Below are positions 45,584 through 55,961 of a DNA stretch of 64,000 nt, in pieces. Each line of letters starts with the position of its first letter. Position 1 is the first letter of the stretch. Under the pieces are notes generated by a model. The model had not been told where the DNA came from. It saw nothing but the letters and a program-made list of their open reading frames with translations, and did no database searches. The stretch covers positions 930,001 to 994,000 of the forward strand of contig NZ_CP013611.1 in NCBI RefSeq assembly GCF_001482385.1, given 5' to 3'. This DNA comes from Pseudoalteromonas rubra. Lineage in GTDB: Bacteria > Pseudomonadota > Gammaproteobacteria > Enterobacterales > Alteromonadaceae. A program made the position numbers and the translations under genes.

Positions 45584-46314
45584 GCCGCTATCCCCTCATC
45601 ACTGCCTATCAGGGCAATAAAGGCTTCTTCCAGGCTCGATTTGGCCGTTTGTTCGCACAACTGCGCCGGTGTGCCTTGCGCAACCACTTTGCCTCTTGCC
45701 ATGACCACCACATGATCGCATAAGGCGGCCACCTCCTGCATCACATGGCTGGAGAACAACACACAATGGCCCTGTGCCTTGAGCATCAACAATAACTCCC
45801 TGAGCACACGTGTGTTCATGACATCCAGACCACGTGTTGGTTCATCAAGAATAATGTTACGAGGCTGATGCACAATTGCCTGCGCAAGTGCTGTTTTCAT
45901 TCGCTGGCCCTGAGAAAAGCCCTGACAGCGCCTGTCTGCAATGTCCATCATTTGCAACTGCTCAATCACACGTTGCGTGGCAGAGATGGCCTGTGACTTA
46001 GCCATACCACTCAGCTCGGCATAAAACTGAATATACTCTCTGGGTGTCAGGCGCTCATACAAACCACATGGGTCCGGGAACAAACCGAGCTGCTGCTTTG
46101 CAGCCATAGGATCTTCGTGAACTTTGATCCCGTCTATCTCAGCGTATCCCTGATCTGCCTGTAGTAACCCAAACACCGTTCTCAGACAGGTTGTTTTGCC
46201 TGCGCCATTGGGACCAAGCAACCCAGTGATCTGGCCGTTCTTTGCACTGAAACTCAGCCCGTCCAGGGCATTCACCGACGCAATTTGTTTTTGCAGATTA
46301 TGCACAGTGATCAT
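45580..46314 (-). CDS. ABC transporter ATP-binding protein (NatA-like)
   Basis: The 244-residue ATPase has Walker A LLGPNGAGKTT (34-44), a signature in the form FSQGQRMKTALAQA, Walker B ILDEPTRGLD, and the switch His in LFSSHVMQEV. The sequence is closest in style to NatA and other ABC-2 exporters' ATPases. It begins one base after the stop of the S33 hydrolase gene and overlaps the permease gene, so hydrolase-ATPase-permease form one operon; GAGGAG precedes the start. Confidence 0.92.
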   Translation of the reverse strand: MITVHNLQKQIASVNALDGLSFSAKNGQITGLLGPNGAGKTTCLRTVFGLLQADQGYAEIDGIKVHEDPMAAKQQLGLFPDPCGLYERLTPREYIQFYAELSGMAKSQAISATQRVIEQLQMMDIADRRCQGFSQGQRMKTALAQAIVHQPRNIILDEPTRGLDVMNTRVLRELLLMLKAQGHCVLFSSHVMQEVAALCDHVVVMARGKVVAQGTPAQLCEQTAKSSLEEAFIALIGSDEGIAA

Positions 46315-46315
46315 A

Positions 46316-47809
46316 TTACGGCTCCTCTTTTACTAATACCGGACCATTGGGGTTCATAAAATACCGCCGCACCGCTATTTTATCCAAACAACTGGCATCC
46401 AGTGTATTAAGCTGACCTTGATCAATAAACTCGGCGACCAGTTTGTCGGCACAACTTTGTGCAGCCACACCATGTGTTGCCTCTGGGGCTATCAGGTGAC
46501 GTGCATGCTCCATATTGACCATCGCCAGCTCTGCCCATTCAGGTGGTGTCGCGGGATCTAACCCACCTGATAACAATAACGTTGGTATTTCTGTTGTTAA
46601 TGGCTGATAAAAGGATTTTTCGACGGCATCAACCTGCCAGATCGGGCAGCTGGCATCGAGCGACTCTATCATCATGAGACCGAAGTAAGTCCCTGAAAAA
46701 CGTGAGCGTTCTTCAGGGGTTAATACTGGCCAGTCCTCACCGCAAACAATGGCACTGTGCATACCCATTGCCAGAGAACCAAACGCCGAATCACTGCCCA
46801 TCAGGCCTACCAATGGCAAATAATTTTCTCTGCTTGCCTCGCTGATGGCCAGCGGTACCAAAGCACGCGTAGTATGGCTGTAAAGCGCCATACGAATGGC
46901 CGAGCGTACCTTACTCTGTGTCAATACCAACGGGATGGGTTGGTGTGTTCTGGGATGTGGGATCTGAACGCTTGCTGGCTGCATTTCTAACTTAGTCAGT
47001 AAGGCCTGATACTGCTGTTCCAGCTGGGGGTACTGCTGACGGCAATGCGTAGTATCGGCACAATCAGTGAAAATTGCCTGCAATGAATTGTCTATGGCTT
47101 CACCGATGGCAACCAGGCTTTGCTGCATAGGCACTACTCCATCCAACGTCGCGCTTGCCACTGCTTGCGGATAGCGACGCATATACTCCTGCGCAATCCG
47201 TGTTCCATAAGAAGCGCCGAACAGGTGCAATTTTTGGTAACCCAGTGCCAGTCTCACCGCTTCAAAATCGCTGGCTGCGGCAACCGTAGTAAAGTGGCTC
47301 AGGTTCGTGTTGAGTTTGGTTTTACACTTTTGAGTTTCTGTGCGGCTATATTCAAAGATTGGTAAGGCGGCATCATTGAATGCAAACTGCGCCTCAAGCG
47401 GGTCCATGTCACATTGCAACAAATTGGACTTGCCTGTGCCCCGTTGATCCACCAGGATAATATCCCGATCTTCGCGAGCATATCGTAAGACTCGGGCAAA
47501 CACGGCGGCAACCTCAATGGCCGACTGGCCCGGACCGCCAGCAAATGCCAGGATAGCTTCCGACGGGTGAACCTGTTTAATGGCCGGGATAACCGCAAAG
47601 TGTATGCTGATTTTTTCGTTGTTGTCCTTTGCCGAAAGAGGCTGCTCTACACTACCGCACATCAACCTGTCTGGCAGGCCCTTGGTATAACAAGGTGTCA
47701 GTTCGGCTGTTTCTGGCGTAGTTGCGTAACTGGCAAAAGCGCTAAGCAGACCCAAAGCAATAAAACTATGCCTGAGCAGTGTGCGGATTCGTCCGCGATT
47801 GTTTGTCAT
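46316..47809 (-). CDS. exported alpha/beta hydrolase, S33 tripeptidyl aminopeptidase-like
   Basis: A 497-residue alpha/beta hydrolase with a signal peptide (hydrophobic about 11-27). AFAGGPGQSA gives the oxyanion-hole region, the nucleophile is Ser in LFGASYGTRIAQ, the acid Asp in LSGGLDPATPPEWA and the His in EATHGVAAQSC (the C-terminal TAP-like part). It likely cleaves short peptides, or perhaps esters, in the periplasm. ATG 47809 is preceded by AAGGACGG; the frame to 47842 has no site. The gene leads an operon with a Nat-type exporter, an uncommon partner that might hint at shared peptide-like substrates. Confidence 0.87.
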   Translation of the reverse strand: MTNNRGRIRTLLRHSFIALGLLSAFASYATTPETAELTPCYTKGLPDRLMCGSVEQPLSAKDNNEKISIHFAVIPAIKQVHPSEAILAFAGGPGQSAIEVAAVFARVLRYAREDRDIILVDQRGTGKSNLLQCDMDPLEAQFAFNDAALPIFEYSRTETQKCKTKLNTNLSHFTTVAAASDFEAVRLALGYQKLHLFGASYGTRIAQEYMRRYPQAVASATLDGVVPMQQSLVAIGEAIDNSLQAIFTDCADTTHCRQQYPQLEQQYQALLTKLEMQPASVQIPHPRTHQPIPLVLTQSKVRSAIRMALYSHTTRALVPLAISEASRENYLPLVGLMGSDSAFGSLAMGMHSAIVCGEDWPVLTPEERSRFSGTYFGLMMIESLDASCPIWQVDAVEKSFYQPLTTEIPTLLLSGGLDPATPPEWAELAMVNMEHARHLIAPEATHGVAAQSCADKLVAEFIDQGQLNTLDASCLDKIAVRRYFMNPNGPVLVKEEP

Positions 47810-48021
47810 TTTTCCGTCCTTAATCGCCCTCAAAAAGACCATTGTTACGTCAAGTTGTTAAAGTATATCATTGTTAGAAAAGCAGTTCCCTAATCAAAAA
47901 CACTCTATTTATTGCTAAATCACATTCACCTATCTTCAGGAGTGATTTATTTCGTTGTTCTTTTTTTGTCTTTTCATTTAAAAAATCACTGTGACGAAAC
48001 GTGACACTAAAGCAAACATCA

Positions 48022-48270
48022 ATGAAACTATTTTCGGCCCTGGCGAGCTTCGTTTTAACCGCAACTTTAACGTCAACCACAGCTGTTGCTGATGAGTTGC
48101 AACAACAAAGTGCACCAGCTAGCCTGATTGCAGAACTGACACAAATGTGTGTTGAATGGGCTCAGGATGACGAAGTGGCAACCGATGCACTAAGTCAGTA
48201 CATTTTACGATGTGTTAATAAAAAGCTATCTGCCAGTGATTATATGACAGTGACTGACGTCGATATTTGA
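48022..48270 (+). CDS. small exported protein
   Basis: An 82-residue protein with a signal peptide (MKLFSALASFVLTATLTSTT, cleavage likely after AVA near residue 23). The mature part is short, acidic, helical and has two cysteines (C43 and C64) that may form a disulfide. It ends before a strong bidirectional terminator. The start is ATG 48022; an in-frame GTG at 48001 would spoil the signal peptide. No family recognised. Confidence 0.7.
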   Translation: MKLFSALASFVLTATLTSTTAVADELQQQSAPASLIAELTQMCVEWAQDDEVATDALSQYILRCVNKKLSASDYMTVTDVDI

Positions 48271-48282
48271 TCTTCAAGCAGT

Positions 48283-48309
48283 AAAAAGGCCAGCAGAGCT
48301 GGCCTTTTT
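48283..48309. terminator. bidirectional terminator between the small exported protein gene and topA
   Basis: AAAAAGGCCAGC pairs perfectly (12 bp) with GCTGGCCTTTTT around a 3-base loop. It has A- and T-tracts on both sides and lies between convergent stops. Confidence 0.93.
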
Positions 48310-48341
48310 GTTTTCTTTTGCTTAATACCCAAGCAGATCCA

Positions 48342-50984
48342 TTAAGATTTAGCGCTCTTACGCTTTTTCTCTTCTTCGACCCACTTGCCACTTACATAAG
48401 TCGCTTTCCAGCCAGTGGCTTTACCTTCCACCTCAGTCATCACATACTGCGTCTTGGTCTTACGCGAATACCTTACAACGGCCAGATTACCATCATTATC
48501 CTGCTCCGGCGCATCCGCCAGATAATAGAACTTAGGCGAAATACGATCTCTGAAACGCTTTAGCTCGGCCACTTTTGGTGCACGGGTTTCCCTGGATTTA
48601 GGGAAGGTATGTGCCGCCAGGAAGATACCAGATGCACCGTCACGCAGCACAAAATAGGCTTCAGACTTCTCACAGGGTAGTTCTGGTAAGTGTACCGGAT
48701 CTTCTTTTGGTGGCGCAGGTTCACCGCTTTTAAGTAGCTTACGCGTGTTCTTACAGTCATCACTGGTGCAGTCAAAGTACTTGCCAAAACGGCCAGACTT
48801 AAGCTGCATGTCTGAACCACACTTATCACACTCAATCACCGGGCCATCATAGCCCTTGATTTTAAAGCTGCCCTCTTCAATGACATAACCGCTACAGCCC
48901 GGGTTGTTACCACACACATGCAGCTTGCGCTTTTCATCTATCAGATAGGAATCCATTGCGGTTTCACAGATAGGGCAACGCTTCATCTGTCTCAGGCTTT
49001 CAGTTTCTGCGTCTTCAACATCGGCATCAACCGCTTCATCCCCGGGGATCAGGTTCATGGTGGTGGTACAGCGCTCTTTTGGTGGCAAGTTGTAGCCTGT
49101 ACAGCCCAGGAATACCCCGGTAGAGGCTGTACGGATCCCCATCTTACGACCACAGGTTGGACAGTCAATGTCAGTCTCAACCATCACATTCTGGCGCATG
49201 CCACCTTCCGCTTCTTCTTTACCAGCCAAGTCAAGTTGGTTGGAGAAATCAGCGTAAAACTTATCAAGCACCTGGGTCCAGATTCGATCGCCTTCTGCGA
49301 TTTCATCCAGGCGGTTTTCCATTTTGGCCGTAAAGTCAAAGTCCATCAGCTCATCGAAGTTTTCGATCAAACGGTCTGTCACTATTTCGCCCATTTTCTC
49401 GGCATAAAAACGGCGGTTTTCTACCCGCACATAGCCACGGTCCTGAATGGTCGAAATAATCGACGCATACGTTGAAGGACGACCAATGCCACGCTTTTCG
49501 AGCTCTTTAACCAGGCTTGCTTCGCTGAAACGCGCAGGTGGTTTTGTGAAGTGCTGCTTAGGATCAAGTGCCTGCAACTGAACGATGTCGCCCACCGCCA
49601 CAGCTGGTAGTGCCTGCTCTTCTTCGTTTTTCTTACGGACTGCTGGCTGAACACGTGTCCAACCGTCAAAACGTAACACTCGGCCGCGCGCTTTAAGCGT
49701 GTAATCGCCCGCACCTACAGTGATATTGGTCAGGTCGTACTCTGCGGGGGTCATTTGGCACGCCACAAACTGACGCCATATCAGCTCATAGAGCTTCTTA
49801 GCGTCTGCATCTACGCCCTCAACATGGCCGGAAAGGATGTTCACATCTGAAGGGCGAATTGCTTCGTGCGCTTCCTGTGCATTGTCTTTCGCACTGTATT
49901 TAATAGGCGCACCCGGCAAGTACTTATCGCCAAAGTTGTCCTGAATATAACCACGAGCCATTTCAACCGCATCATTCGATAAGTTGGTTGAGTCAGTACG
50001 CATATAGGTAATATAACCCGCTTCGTACAAACGCTGTGCCAGCATCATGGTCTTTTTAACGCCGTAACCCAATCGGGTGCTGGCGGCCTGTTGCATGGTT
50101 GACGTTATAAAAGGAGCACTCGGGCGGCTCTTACTGGGTTTCTCTTCAACCTTAACAACCTGATACTGCGCTTTTTGCAGTTCAGTAACCGCTTTATTGG
50201 CCTGCGTTTCGTTCAACGGTTTAAACGCTTCGCCCTGATACTTAGTGACAGCAAAACGAACGTCCTGCTCTGCCAGTGCAGTATCTGCGTGAATATCCCA
50301 GAACTCTTCTGGAATAAAGGCTTTGATTTCACGCTCACGTTCAACCAGCAAGCGTACCGCCACAGACTGAACACGGCCCGCTGACAATCCGCGCGCGACT
50401 TTTTGCCACAACAACGGTGACACCATAAAGCCCACCACGCGATCCAGAAAGCGTCGTGCCTGCTGCGCATACACCATGTCTGTGTTTAACTGACCTGGCG
50501 CCTCAAAAGCTTGCGTGATGGCATTTTTGGTGATCTCGTTAAATACAACCCGTTTGTATTTGCTTGCATCAGCACCAATCACTTCTTCCAGGTGCCATGC
50601 GATGGCCTCTCCCTCTCTATCCAAATCGGTTGCGAGATAGATGGTGTCGGCATTTTCTGCGAGCTTAGCCAGCTCCTGAACCACTTTTTCTTTGCCGGGT
50701 AACACTTCATAGTGCGGCTCCCAGCCCTTTTCCGGGTCTATCCCCATGCGGGCAACCAGGTTCGCATAATCTTTCTTTTTTCTGTACTCAGCTTTTTCCT
50801 CTGGCGACATTTTTCTCACTTCAGCAGGAGATTTAGTTGCAAGGCCTTTGGTTTTGCCTGCGCCTGAGGTAGGAAGATCACGGATATGACCGACACTGGA
50901 TTTTACAATGTAGTCTTTACCCAGGTACTTATTAATAGTTTTTGCCTTTGCGGGAGACTCTACGATTACTAGCGATTTGCCCAT
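48342..50984 (-). CDS. topA: DNA topoisomerase I
   Basis: A type IA topoisomerase of 880 residues, relaxing negative supercoils. The Toprim domain begins [13 protein letters not shown] and carries the acidic triad in TDLDREGEA (120-128). The active-site tyrosine is Y327 in [12 protein letters not shown], equivalent to Tyr319 of E. coli. C-terminal four-cysteine zinc-ribbon repeats include [18 protein letters not shown] and CDKCGSDM, followed by a basic tail (KKRKSAKS). Length and domain order match E. coli (865 aa). It is monocistronic, with a 323-base region upstream. Confidence 0.96.
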   Translation of the reverse strand: MGKSLVIVESPAKAKTINKYLGKDYIVKSSVGHIRDLPTSGAGKTKGLATKSPAEVRKMSPEEKAEYRKKKDYANLVARMGIDPEKGWEPHYEVLPGKEKVVQELAKLAENADTIYLATDLDREGEAIAWHLEEVIGADASKYKRVVFNEITKNAITQAFEAPGQLNTDMVYAQQARRFLDRVVGFMVSPLLWQKVARGLSAGRVQSVAVRLLVEREREIKAFIPEEFWDIHADTALAEQDVRFAVTKYQGEAFKPLNETQANKAVTELQKAQYQVVKVEEKPSKSRPSAPFITSTMQQAASTRLGYGVKKTMMLAQRLYEAGYITYMRTDSTNLSNDAVEMARGYIQDNFGDKYLPGAPIKYSAKDNAQEAHEAIRPSDVNILSGHVEGVDADAKKLYELIWRQFVACQMTPAEYDLTNITVGAGDYTLKARGRVLRFDGWTRVQPAVRKKNEEEQALPAVAVGDIVQLQALDPKQHFTKPPARFSEASLVKELEKRGIGRPSTYASIISTIQDRGYVRVENRRFYAEKMGEIVTDRLIENFDELMDFDFTAKMENRLDEIAEGDRIWTQVLDKFYADFSNQLDLAGKEEAEGGMRQNVMVETDIDCPTCGRKMGIRTASTGVFLGCTGYNLPPKERCTTTMNLIPGDEAVDADVEDAETESLRQMKRCPICETAMDSYLIDEKRKLHVCGNNPGCSGYVIEEGSFKIKGYDGPVIECDKCGSDMQLKSGRFGKYFDCTSDDCKNTRKLLKSGEPAPPKEDPVHLPELPCEKSEAYFVLRDGASGIFLAAHTFPKSRETRAPKVAELKRFRDRISPKFYYLADAPEQDNDGNLAVVRYSRKTKTQYVMTEVEGKATGWKATYVSGKWVEEEKKRKSAKS

Positions 50985-51307
50985 AGCTGCCTATTTGACT
51001 TCTGTCTGGTTGTTGCCCTTCATTGGGCGCGATTAAATATAGGTATATCCACAAATACCTATTGTTACAAGCTTTTCATTCGATCTTTTCGCCAAGCAGT
51101 GATTTTATGAACAATTGTTGCTGTTAATTTACCCAGGCGTATAGATTGCTTGATGGAAAGGGCGAATATAGCGGATATAAAAGGAATTTCAAGGGGTAAA
51201 GGGAAAGTGAGTACATTTCAACGAATTTGTGCAGACTTCATAGGAAACATTTTAAGAATGGCGAATATGGACCGGAGCTTCCTCCGGCCCATGCAAGTCA
51301 CACCAAT
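50985..51307. other. region between topA and the Ig-repeat lipoprotein gene
   Basis: 323 bases upstream of topA, AT-rich, holding the topA promoter by position. At 51270-51289 a CCGGAG/CTCCGG hairpin with extra flanking pairs lies just after the lipoprotein gene stop. Nothing else is recognised. Confidence 0.4.
51270..51289 (-). terminator. hairpin after the Ig-repeat lipoprotein gene
   Basis: The 6-bp perfect core CCGGAG/CTCCGG has a CTTC loop and flanking G-C pairs, 19 bases past the stop; no long T-run follows on the minus strand. Confidence 0.5.
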
Positions 51308-54300
51308 TTACCCTGCGTCTTGAATCTGTACTGAGTATGAAATGATTGAGGCGTCTCCACCATCAAACGCACTTGGGATTGTAAACTGAATGGTTAGTTT
51401 GCCAATGTCCAGGCTGTTTGCAGCTTGCTCTCTTGATACTGTGACAGTCGCGCTTTGAACGCCATCATTTGACGCTCTGGACACAACTCCTTGTAACCCA
51501 CTGACTGTGGCTACACCGTTATCCGCTGTGATTTGAACTTCTGTCCCTTCTGGTAACGAGTTACCGTATAAGTCTGAGTAATACACAACAAAGCTGACAT
51601 TATCGGTCGCTGGCAACGTAGAGTCTGTTAAATCAATACCAGTAAAATCACAATATGCGTCATCATCCGATACCTCTAAACCCGTCACGCCTAATCTTGG
51701 AATATCACGCCCGTTTGTATCTTTTGCGTTTTCACAACTAGATACTTCAAAGGCGATCTCAGACACAAATGTTGGGCAACTATCACTATCTAACGCAAGG
51801 TAGTCGCCATCATCGGGGTCTTCCACCATGATTGGTGCTCCTGTATTAAGCAAACACTCATTACCCAAATTCTCTACGCCAGGTACTGTGTCTTGCGTCG
51901 GAAAAGTGGGGCAATTAGTGTCATCTAACAAGATATTGCCATCATCATCCAATGTCGGCATACCTCTGAAAAATGCGCAACTCTGCCCGGTTCTGAATTG
52001 ATAAGTCACATCAGATCTGCTCACTGTAAACCTCACATAAGGAGTATTACCAGAAGCGATAATTTCAAACTGTTTTCTCACCTCAACCAACTCACGCGAA
52101 CAATAGGGGCCACCTTCAGCATTCATCGCTTCTTCAGAGCAAAGTAGACCGTTATAGATGCCATCCCCGTTATCATAGATGCCATTATTATTGGCATCAT
52201 TGAATGTTTCGTTGTGGCCACCTCTGGTGTTATTTGGTTCGCAGGCTTCACCATCACACACTATGGGCTCTCCACAATTATTACCATCGACGTCACATAA
52301 AAATTTCCCATCTTCGTTATGGTCTACAAAGGCTTCTGGTAAGTCAAAGGCGCTGTAAAATTCTCCCTGATCAAAACGGCCATTACGTCGCTCTATTAAT
52401 ACATTACCATCATCATCAAGGGTACTGGGCCGGTCAATAAACGTTTCCTGTCCTTTCGCAGTCACCAGAACGGATACTCTACCGCCTCGGATCAATATGT
52501 TTCCATCTTTGTTTGTTTCCGGCCAGATGCGACATGGCGCAGGCTGGCCATTATACAGATCACAAACGCGGTCTAACGTATTACCCCACTTAGAAGCTGT
52601 AAACGGCATTTCTCCCTGACTACGCCACTGAACGGTACATCGTCCATCCACAGCCGAGCACTCATAAGTGTTTGTACCACCAGCACCATCTATATTTCCG
52701 ACAATTCCCGCCTCTACCTGCACATTTGCAACGATATTGTCACCAGTTAACTGGTTGAACTGATCACCAAAAAAGATGCTAATGTCATTGGTAAAGCCCA
52801 ATGTATTAAGTGCATTCATATAATAGGTGGTAGCACCGGCATCGAAACTATTTTGATCCGGTACACCAGAAGACAAGACAATGCCCGACGAAACGGCATT
52901 GATCTGCTTATCAGCTGACAGTAAACGAAGGGTCTTACCATCTGGACATTGATCATTCGTTGGCTCAGCAGTACATACGTCAATACGCGATTGCCAACAG
53001 GTGTAGTCCTCTCCATCAGGTAAGGTCGCTAATTCCTCATCGGAAATGTAACACGCTTCAACTATGATATCTCCGGGAACAATACCCGATCGGATCGTAG
53101 TTTGCGCAACACCTTCATTATCTGTGCTGCCTGTATAAGCAGTTAACAATGCGTCACCAGTGAGATCTGATATTTTAAAATCAATTCTTTTCTGGTTAAG
53201 AGGACGACTGTCACTATCTATCAGCTTAAATCTGACTGTAGACGTTGTAGGCACCCCTCCGATGCCAGGAGGAAGACCTATGAAGCTTTGACTAGCATCC
53301 AAAAACTGAATTGCCTGAGCTTCAGCCTCTGACACCGCAAAAGTTATGTTGGCAGGCTGGTTAACACCACCACCCGAAACCACAGTTGCAGTCACAGTAT
53401 CTAAACCGCGACAACCATTCGCTCTATACGTCGTATTTGCCTGACCTTCTTCTGAGCTGACAGACTGGTCAATAGTAGCCAGTCCTTCATCTACGCAGTT
53501 AGACGTAAATTCGACATCGATAGGATTGAGGTAGAGCGCTGATTTAAACTCATCTACATACACATTTGCGGAAATCACCATACTTCCGCCAGCTTTCAAT
53601 GGATTTTCTTCTGACGCAGTTGCCGACAACTCTATAAATAAGCTTTGCAGACCGACGGAGAAATTTACTTTTCCTTCTTCCCCTTTATATTGCGCGGTGA
53701 TAGTGCCTGCTCCACCGGAATCTCCTGGCTGGAATTTAAGCAGAGCGACGCCAAAACGGTCTGTTAAAACACGCCCCTGAGCAGGTAGTAGCTGACCAAT
53801 ATCAGAGGTAACCTCAATAATGTCATTTTCAATATCCTCTTCGTCTTTATCTGTGACCTTGATAAACACATCAACCGTATCTGATGACTCTAACTGGTTA
53901 GTATCAGTACAATTTGTCGACGGCAAGCTCGGGTTAAGTTCAATGCTATCGCGCTCACTGTCCCAGCCAGGTAAACAGCCGGTTAAAACTCTGGCATTTA
54001 TTCGATACTCACCCTCATCGTTCTCGATACCGTCAGAGTGGAACAGAACACCTGCACTTTCAAATACTTCACCCGCCTCGGAAGTATATTTAGCCTTGAT
54101 TATACCGATGCCTTTTTCATTAGTGGGATTAAGGCTTATTTCGGCGTCGCCATCCTCATTAGTTTGTGCCCGACCATCACTGGGGCTGAGCGTCGCAATA
54201 GGCTCTACAGTGAATTCAACTAATACTTTTTCCAGCGGTTTATCATTTTTAAGAACTCTGGCAATAACAGTGCCTTTGGTGTTGTCGTCAAGTTGATTAT

Positions 54301-55795
54301 CTTTATCGATGTTATTTCCGACGCTATCCTTAATACTTATAATTTGAATAGCAATGCCTTTTTCAACCGCGATGATCCCATCAGAATAGAAGCGACCATT
54401 TTTGGGCGAAAAACTTGGAATCTCAGGTAACGATACATTAAATGTGCCTAAACCTCCGTTGTCTGAGGCCCTTATATCGAACGAAGCACGACCACTGTCG
54501 TCTGTCAACGCCTTACCATTACCTCCGTCATCCAATTCCGCTAATACCAGATCATTTACAGAAACTACTTGTCCCTGGAAGGCAACGCCATCTCGAGTAA
54601 GTGTAACTACAATTTTGCCTTTATTGGATGCACTTAGCGGGTTGCTTTCATCTATTTCATTACCCGGCCCTCTGTCTAGGACTTCAACAACCATCTGTAA
54701 GCCACCATCTCCCGCGCCAACATAGCTGGCAACGCTTCTGGCTGCTTCATCACCGGACACTGAGTAAGTTGCTGTAAACGCATCAAGTTGTTGATCAACC
54801 GTCGCTGTTTCTGTGGCGAAAATCTGAATCTCAGCCTGGCCATTCGCATCCGTTCTGACTGACTCGGTTGGCTTTGCAAAGCGCGCGCTGGCTTCAACAG
54901 CAACCGTAACTTCAGCGTTTGCTACAGGCTGTTCATTCAAAGTGAGCTGAATCTTTGCAGTCAGTGGATTAGCCAGTGAGAGATCACTGGAAGCTTGCTC
55001 TGCGGCGTTAACCAATTGCACGCTCAGGTCATAAACCTCTTTATCGTAAAAGGGGTTACCGGCGGACTCAAAACCAATACGCGCATTAATTTCTTCATTA
55101 TAAGTAACCTGAACATAACCGGCCCCAACTTTGTCAGTGGCCAGTACCAGTAAACGGGCAGCACCGTTTGCATCTGTTTGCACGTTAGAATTGCCATTGG
55201 TGACCAGCAGGTCCTCACTATCCACTTCTTTAGAAAACTCCAGTACCTGGCCTGTCAAAGGCGTACCATTGTCTGTAAGAACCGCAGTAACAGTCGCAAC
55301 TTCTGCACCAGAAATAGGGTTGCTGGCATCAATTGCTTGACCATCTGAGCCAGTGATGGTCATGGCAATCTGAATACCCCCATCGCCGTCAGCTGCGTAT
55401 GGCACTGAGCCGGTTACGGTATTTTCACCGACATCGGCGGTGGCGGAAATGGTGCCTGCGCCCCCTGCCCGGTTAGCGATAATGGTTACCTTGGCTTCAC
55501 CGTTACTATCAGTTAATTGAGAACTGACAGAAGCAAAATCTGAGAACTCATCATTCGTGAAATTAACCAGGTTGTTTGCAATGGGCGCACCATCGTTAGT
55601 GAGCTTTGCTGTAATAGTAATGGGGTTACTAATACTCAGGCTACCACCACTAGCAGAACTAGTAGTAAGTACCAGTTCGTAGTCTGTATTTGTACCGTCA
55701 CCTCCCGAGGTGTCTTTTTCAATCGAACCACCGCCACCACAGGCGATCATCAGCAAGCTGAGCAAAGTAATACTAAACCAGCGCATCAGAGACAT
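51308..55795 (-). CDS. large lipoprotein with bacterial Ig-like (Big_1/invasin-type) repeats
   Basis: The 1495-residue protein starts with a lipoprotein signal (hydrophobic 5-18, cysteine C19 in LLMIACGGGG), then a Gly/Ser/Asp linker. Roughly residues 40-900 are tandem ~100-120 residue modules with the pattern NPxxAxVxLTxxGxPxxGxxVxF and TDxNGxAxxxIxA, typical of Ig-like domains of invasins. The part after ~1000 is rich in Cys and in DxDxDG-like sites (DHNEDGKF, NDANNNGIYDNGDG) that could bind Ca2+. Membrane-anchored, probably surface or periplasmic, for adhesion or matrix contact (inferred). GGGAG precedes the ATG. Confidence 0.87.
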   Translation of the reverse strand: MSLMRWFSITLLSLLMIACGGGGSIEKDTSGGDGTNTDYELVLTTSSASGGSLSISNPITITAKLTNDGAPIANNLVNFTNDEFSDFASVSSQLTDSNGEAKVTIIANRAGGAGTISATADVGENTVTGSVPYAADGDGGIQIAMTITGSDGQAIDASNPISGAEVATVTAVLTDNGTPLTGQVLEFSKEVDSEDLLVTNGNSNVQTDANGAARLLVLATDKVGAGYVQVTYNEEINARIGFESAGNPFYDKEVYDLSVQLVNAAEQASSDLSLANPLTAKIQLTLNEQPVANAEVTVAVEASARFAKPTESVRTDANGQAEIQIFATETATVDQQLDAFTATYSVSGDEAARSVASYVGAGDGGLQMVVEVLDRGPGNEIDESNPLSASNKGKIVVTLTRDGVAFQGQVVSVNDLVLAELDDGGNGKALTDDSGRASFDIRASDNGGLGTFNVSLPEIPSFSPKNGRFYSDGIIAVEKGIAIQIISIKDSVGNNIDKDNQLDDNTKGTVIARVLKNDKPLEKVLVEFTVEPIATLSPSDGRAQTNEDGDAEISLNPTNEKGIGIIKAKYTSEAGEVFESAGVLFHSDGIENDEGEYRINARVLTGCLPGWDSERDSIELNPSLPSTNCTDTNQLESSDTVDVFIKVTDKDEEDIENDIIEVTSDIGQLLPAQGRVLTDRFGVALLKFQPGDSGGAGTITAQYKGEEGKVNFSVGLQSLFIELSATASEENPLKAGGSMVISANVYVDEFKSALYLNPIDVEFTSNCVDEGLATIDQSVSSEEGQANTTYRANGCRGLDTVTATVVSGGGVNQPANITFAVSEAEAQAIQFLDASQSFIGLPPGIGGVPTTSTVRFKLIDSDSRPLNQKRIDFKISDLTGDALLTAYTGSTDNEGVAQTTIRSGIVPGDIIVEACYISDEELATLPDGEDYTCWQSRIDVCTAEPTNDQCPDGKTLRLLSADKQINAVSSGIVLSSGVPDQNSFDAGATTYYMNALNTLGFTNDISIFFGDQFNQLTGDNIVANVQVEAGIVGNIDGAGGTNTYECSAVDGRCTVQWRSQGEMPFTASKWGNTLDRVCDLYNGQPAPCRIWPETNKDGNILIRGGRVSVLVTAKGQETFIDRPSTLDDDGNVLIERRNGRFDQGEFYSAFDLPEAFVDHNEDGKFLCDVDGNNCGEPIVCDGEACEPNNTRGGHNETFNDANNNGIYDNGDGIYNGLLCSEEAMNAEGGPYCSRELVEVRKQFEIIASGNTPYVRFTVSRSDVTYQFRTGQSCAFFRGMPTLDDDGNILLDDTNCPTFPTQDTVPGVENLGNECLLNTGAPIMVEDPDDGDYLALDSDSCPTFVSEIAFEVSSCENAKDTNGRDIPRLGVTGLEVSDDDAYCDFTGIDLTDSTLPATDNVSFVVYYSDLYGNSLPEGTEVQITADNGVATVSGLQGVVSRASNDGVQSATVTVSREQAANSLDIGKLTIQFTIPSAFDGGDASIISYSVQIQDAG

Positions 55796-55961
55796 TTTCG
55801 ATTCTCCCTTGCAATCTAATAATTTTGAGTTATTTTCACCATGTTAACCCAATTGCGGATCTAAAATCACAAATTTTTAGCGGCCGTCATCGATTTTTTC
55901 TGTTCATCTTCAACTATCCTGTTAGGCTATAGCGATTTTGTAAATTAGAAGTGTTAGGACA

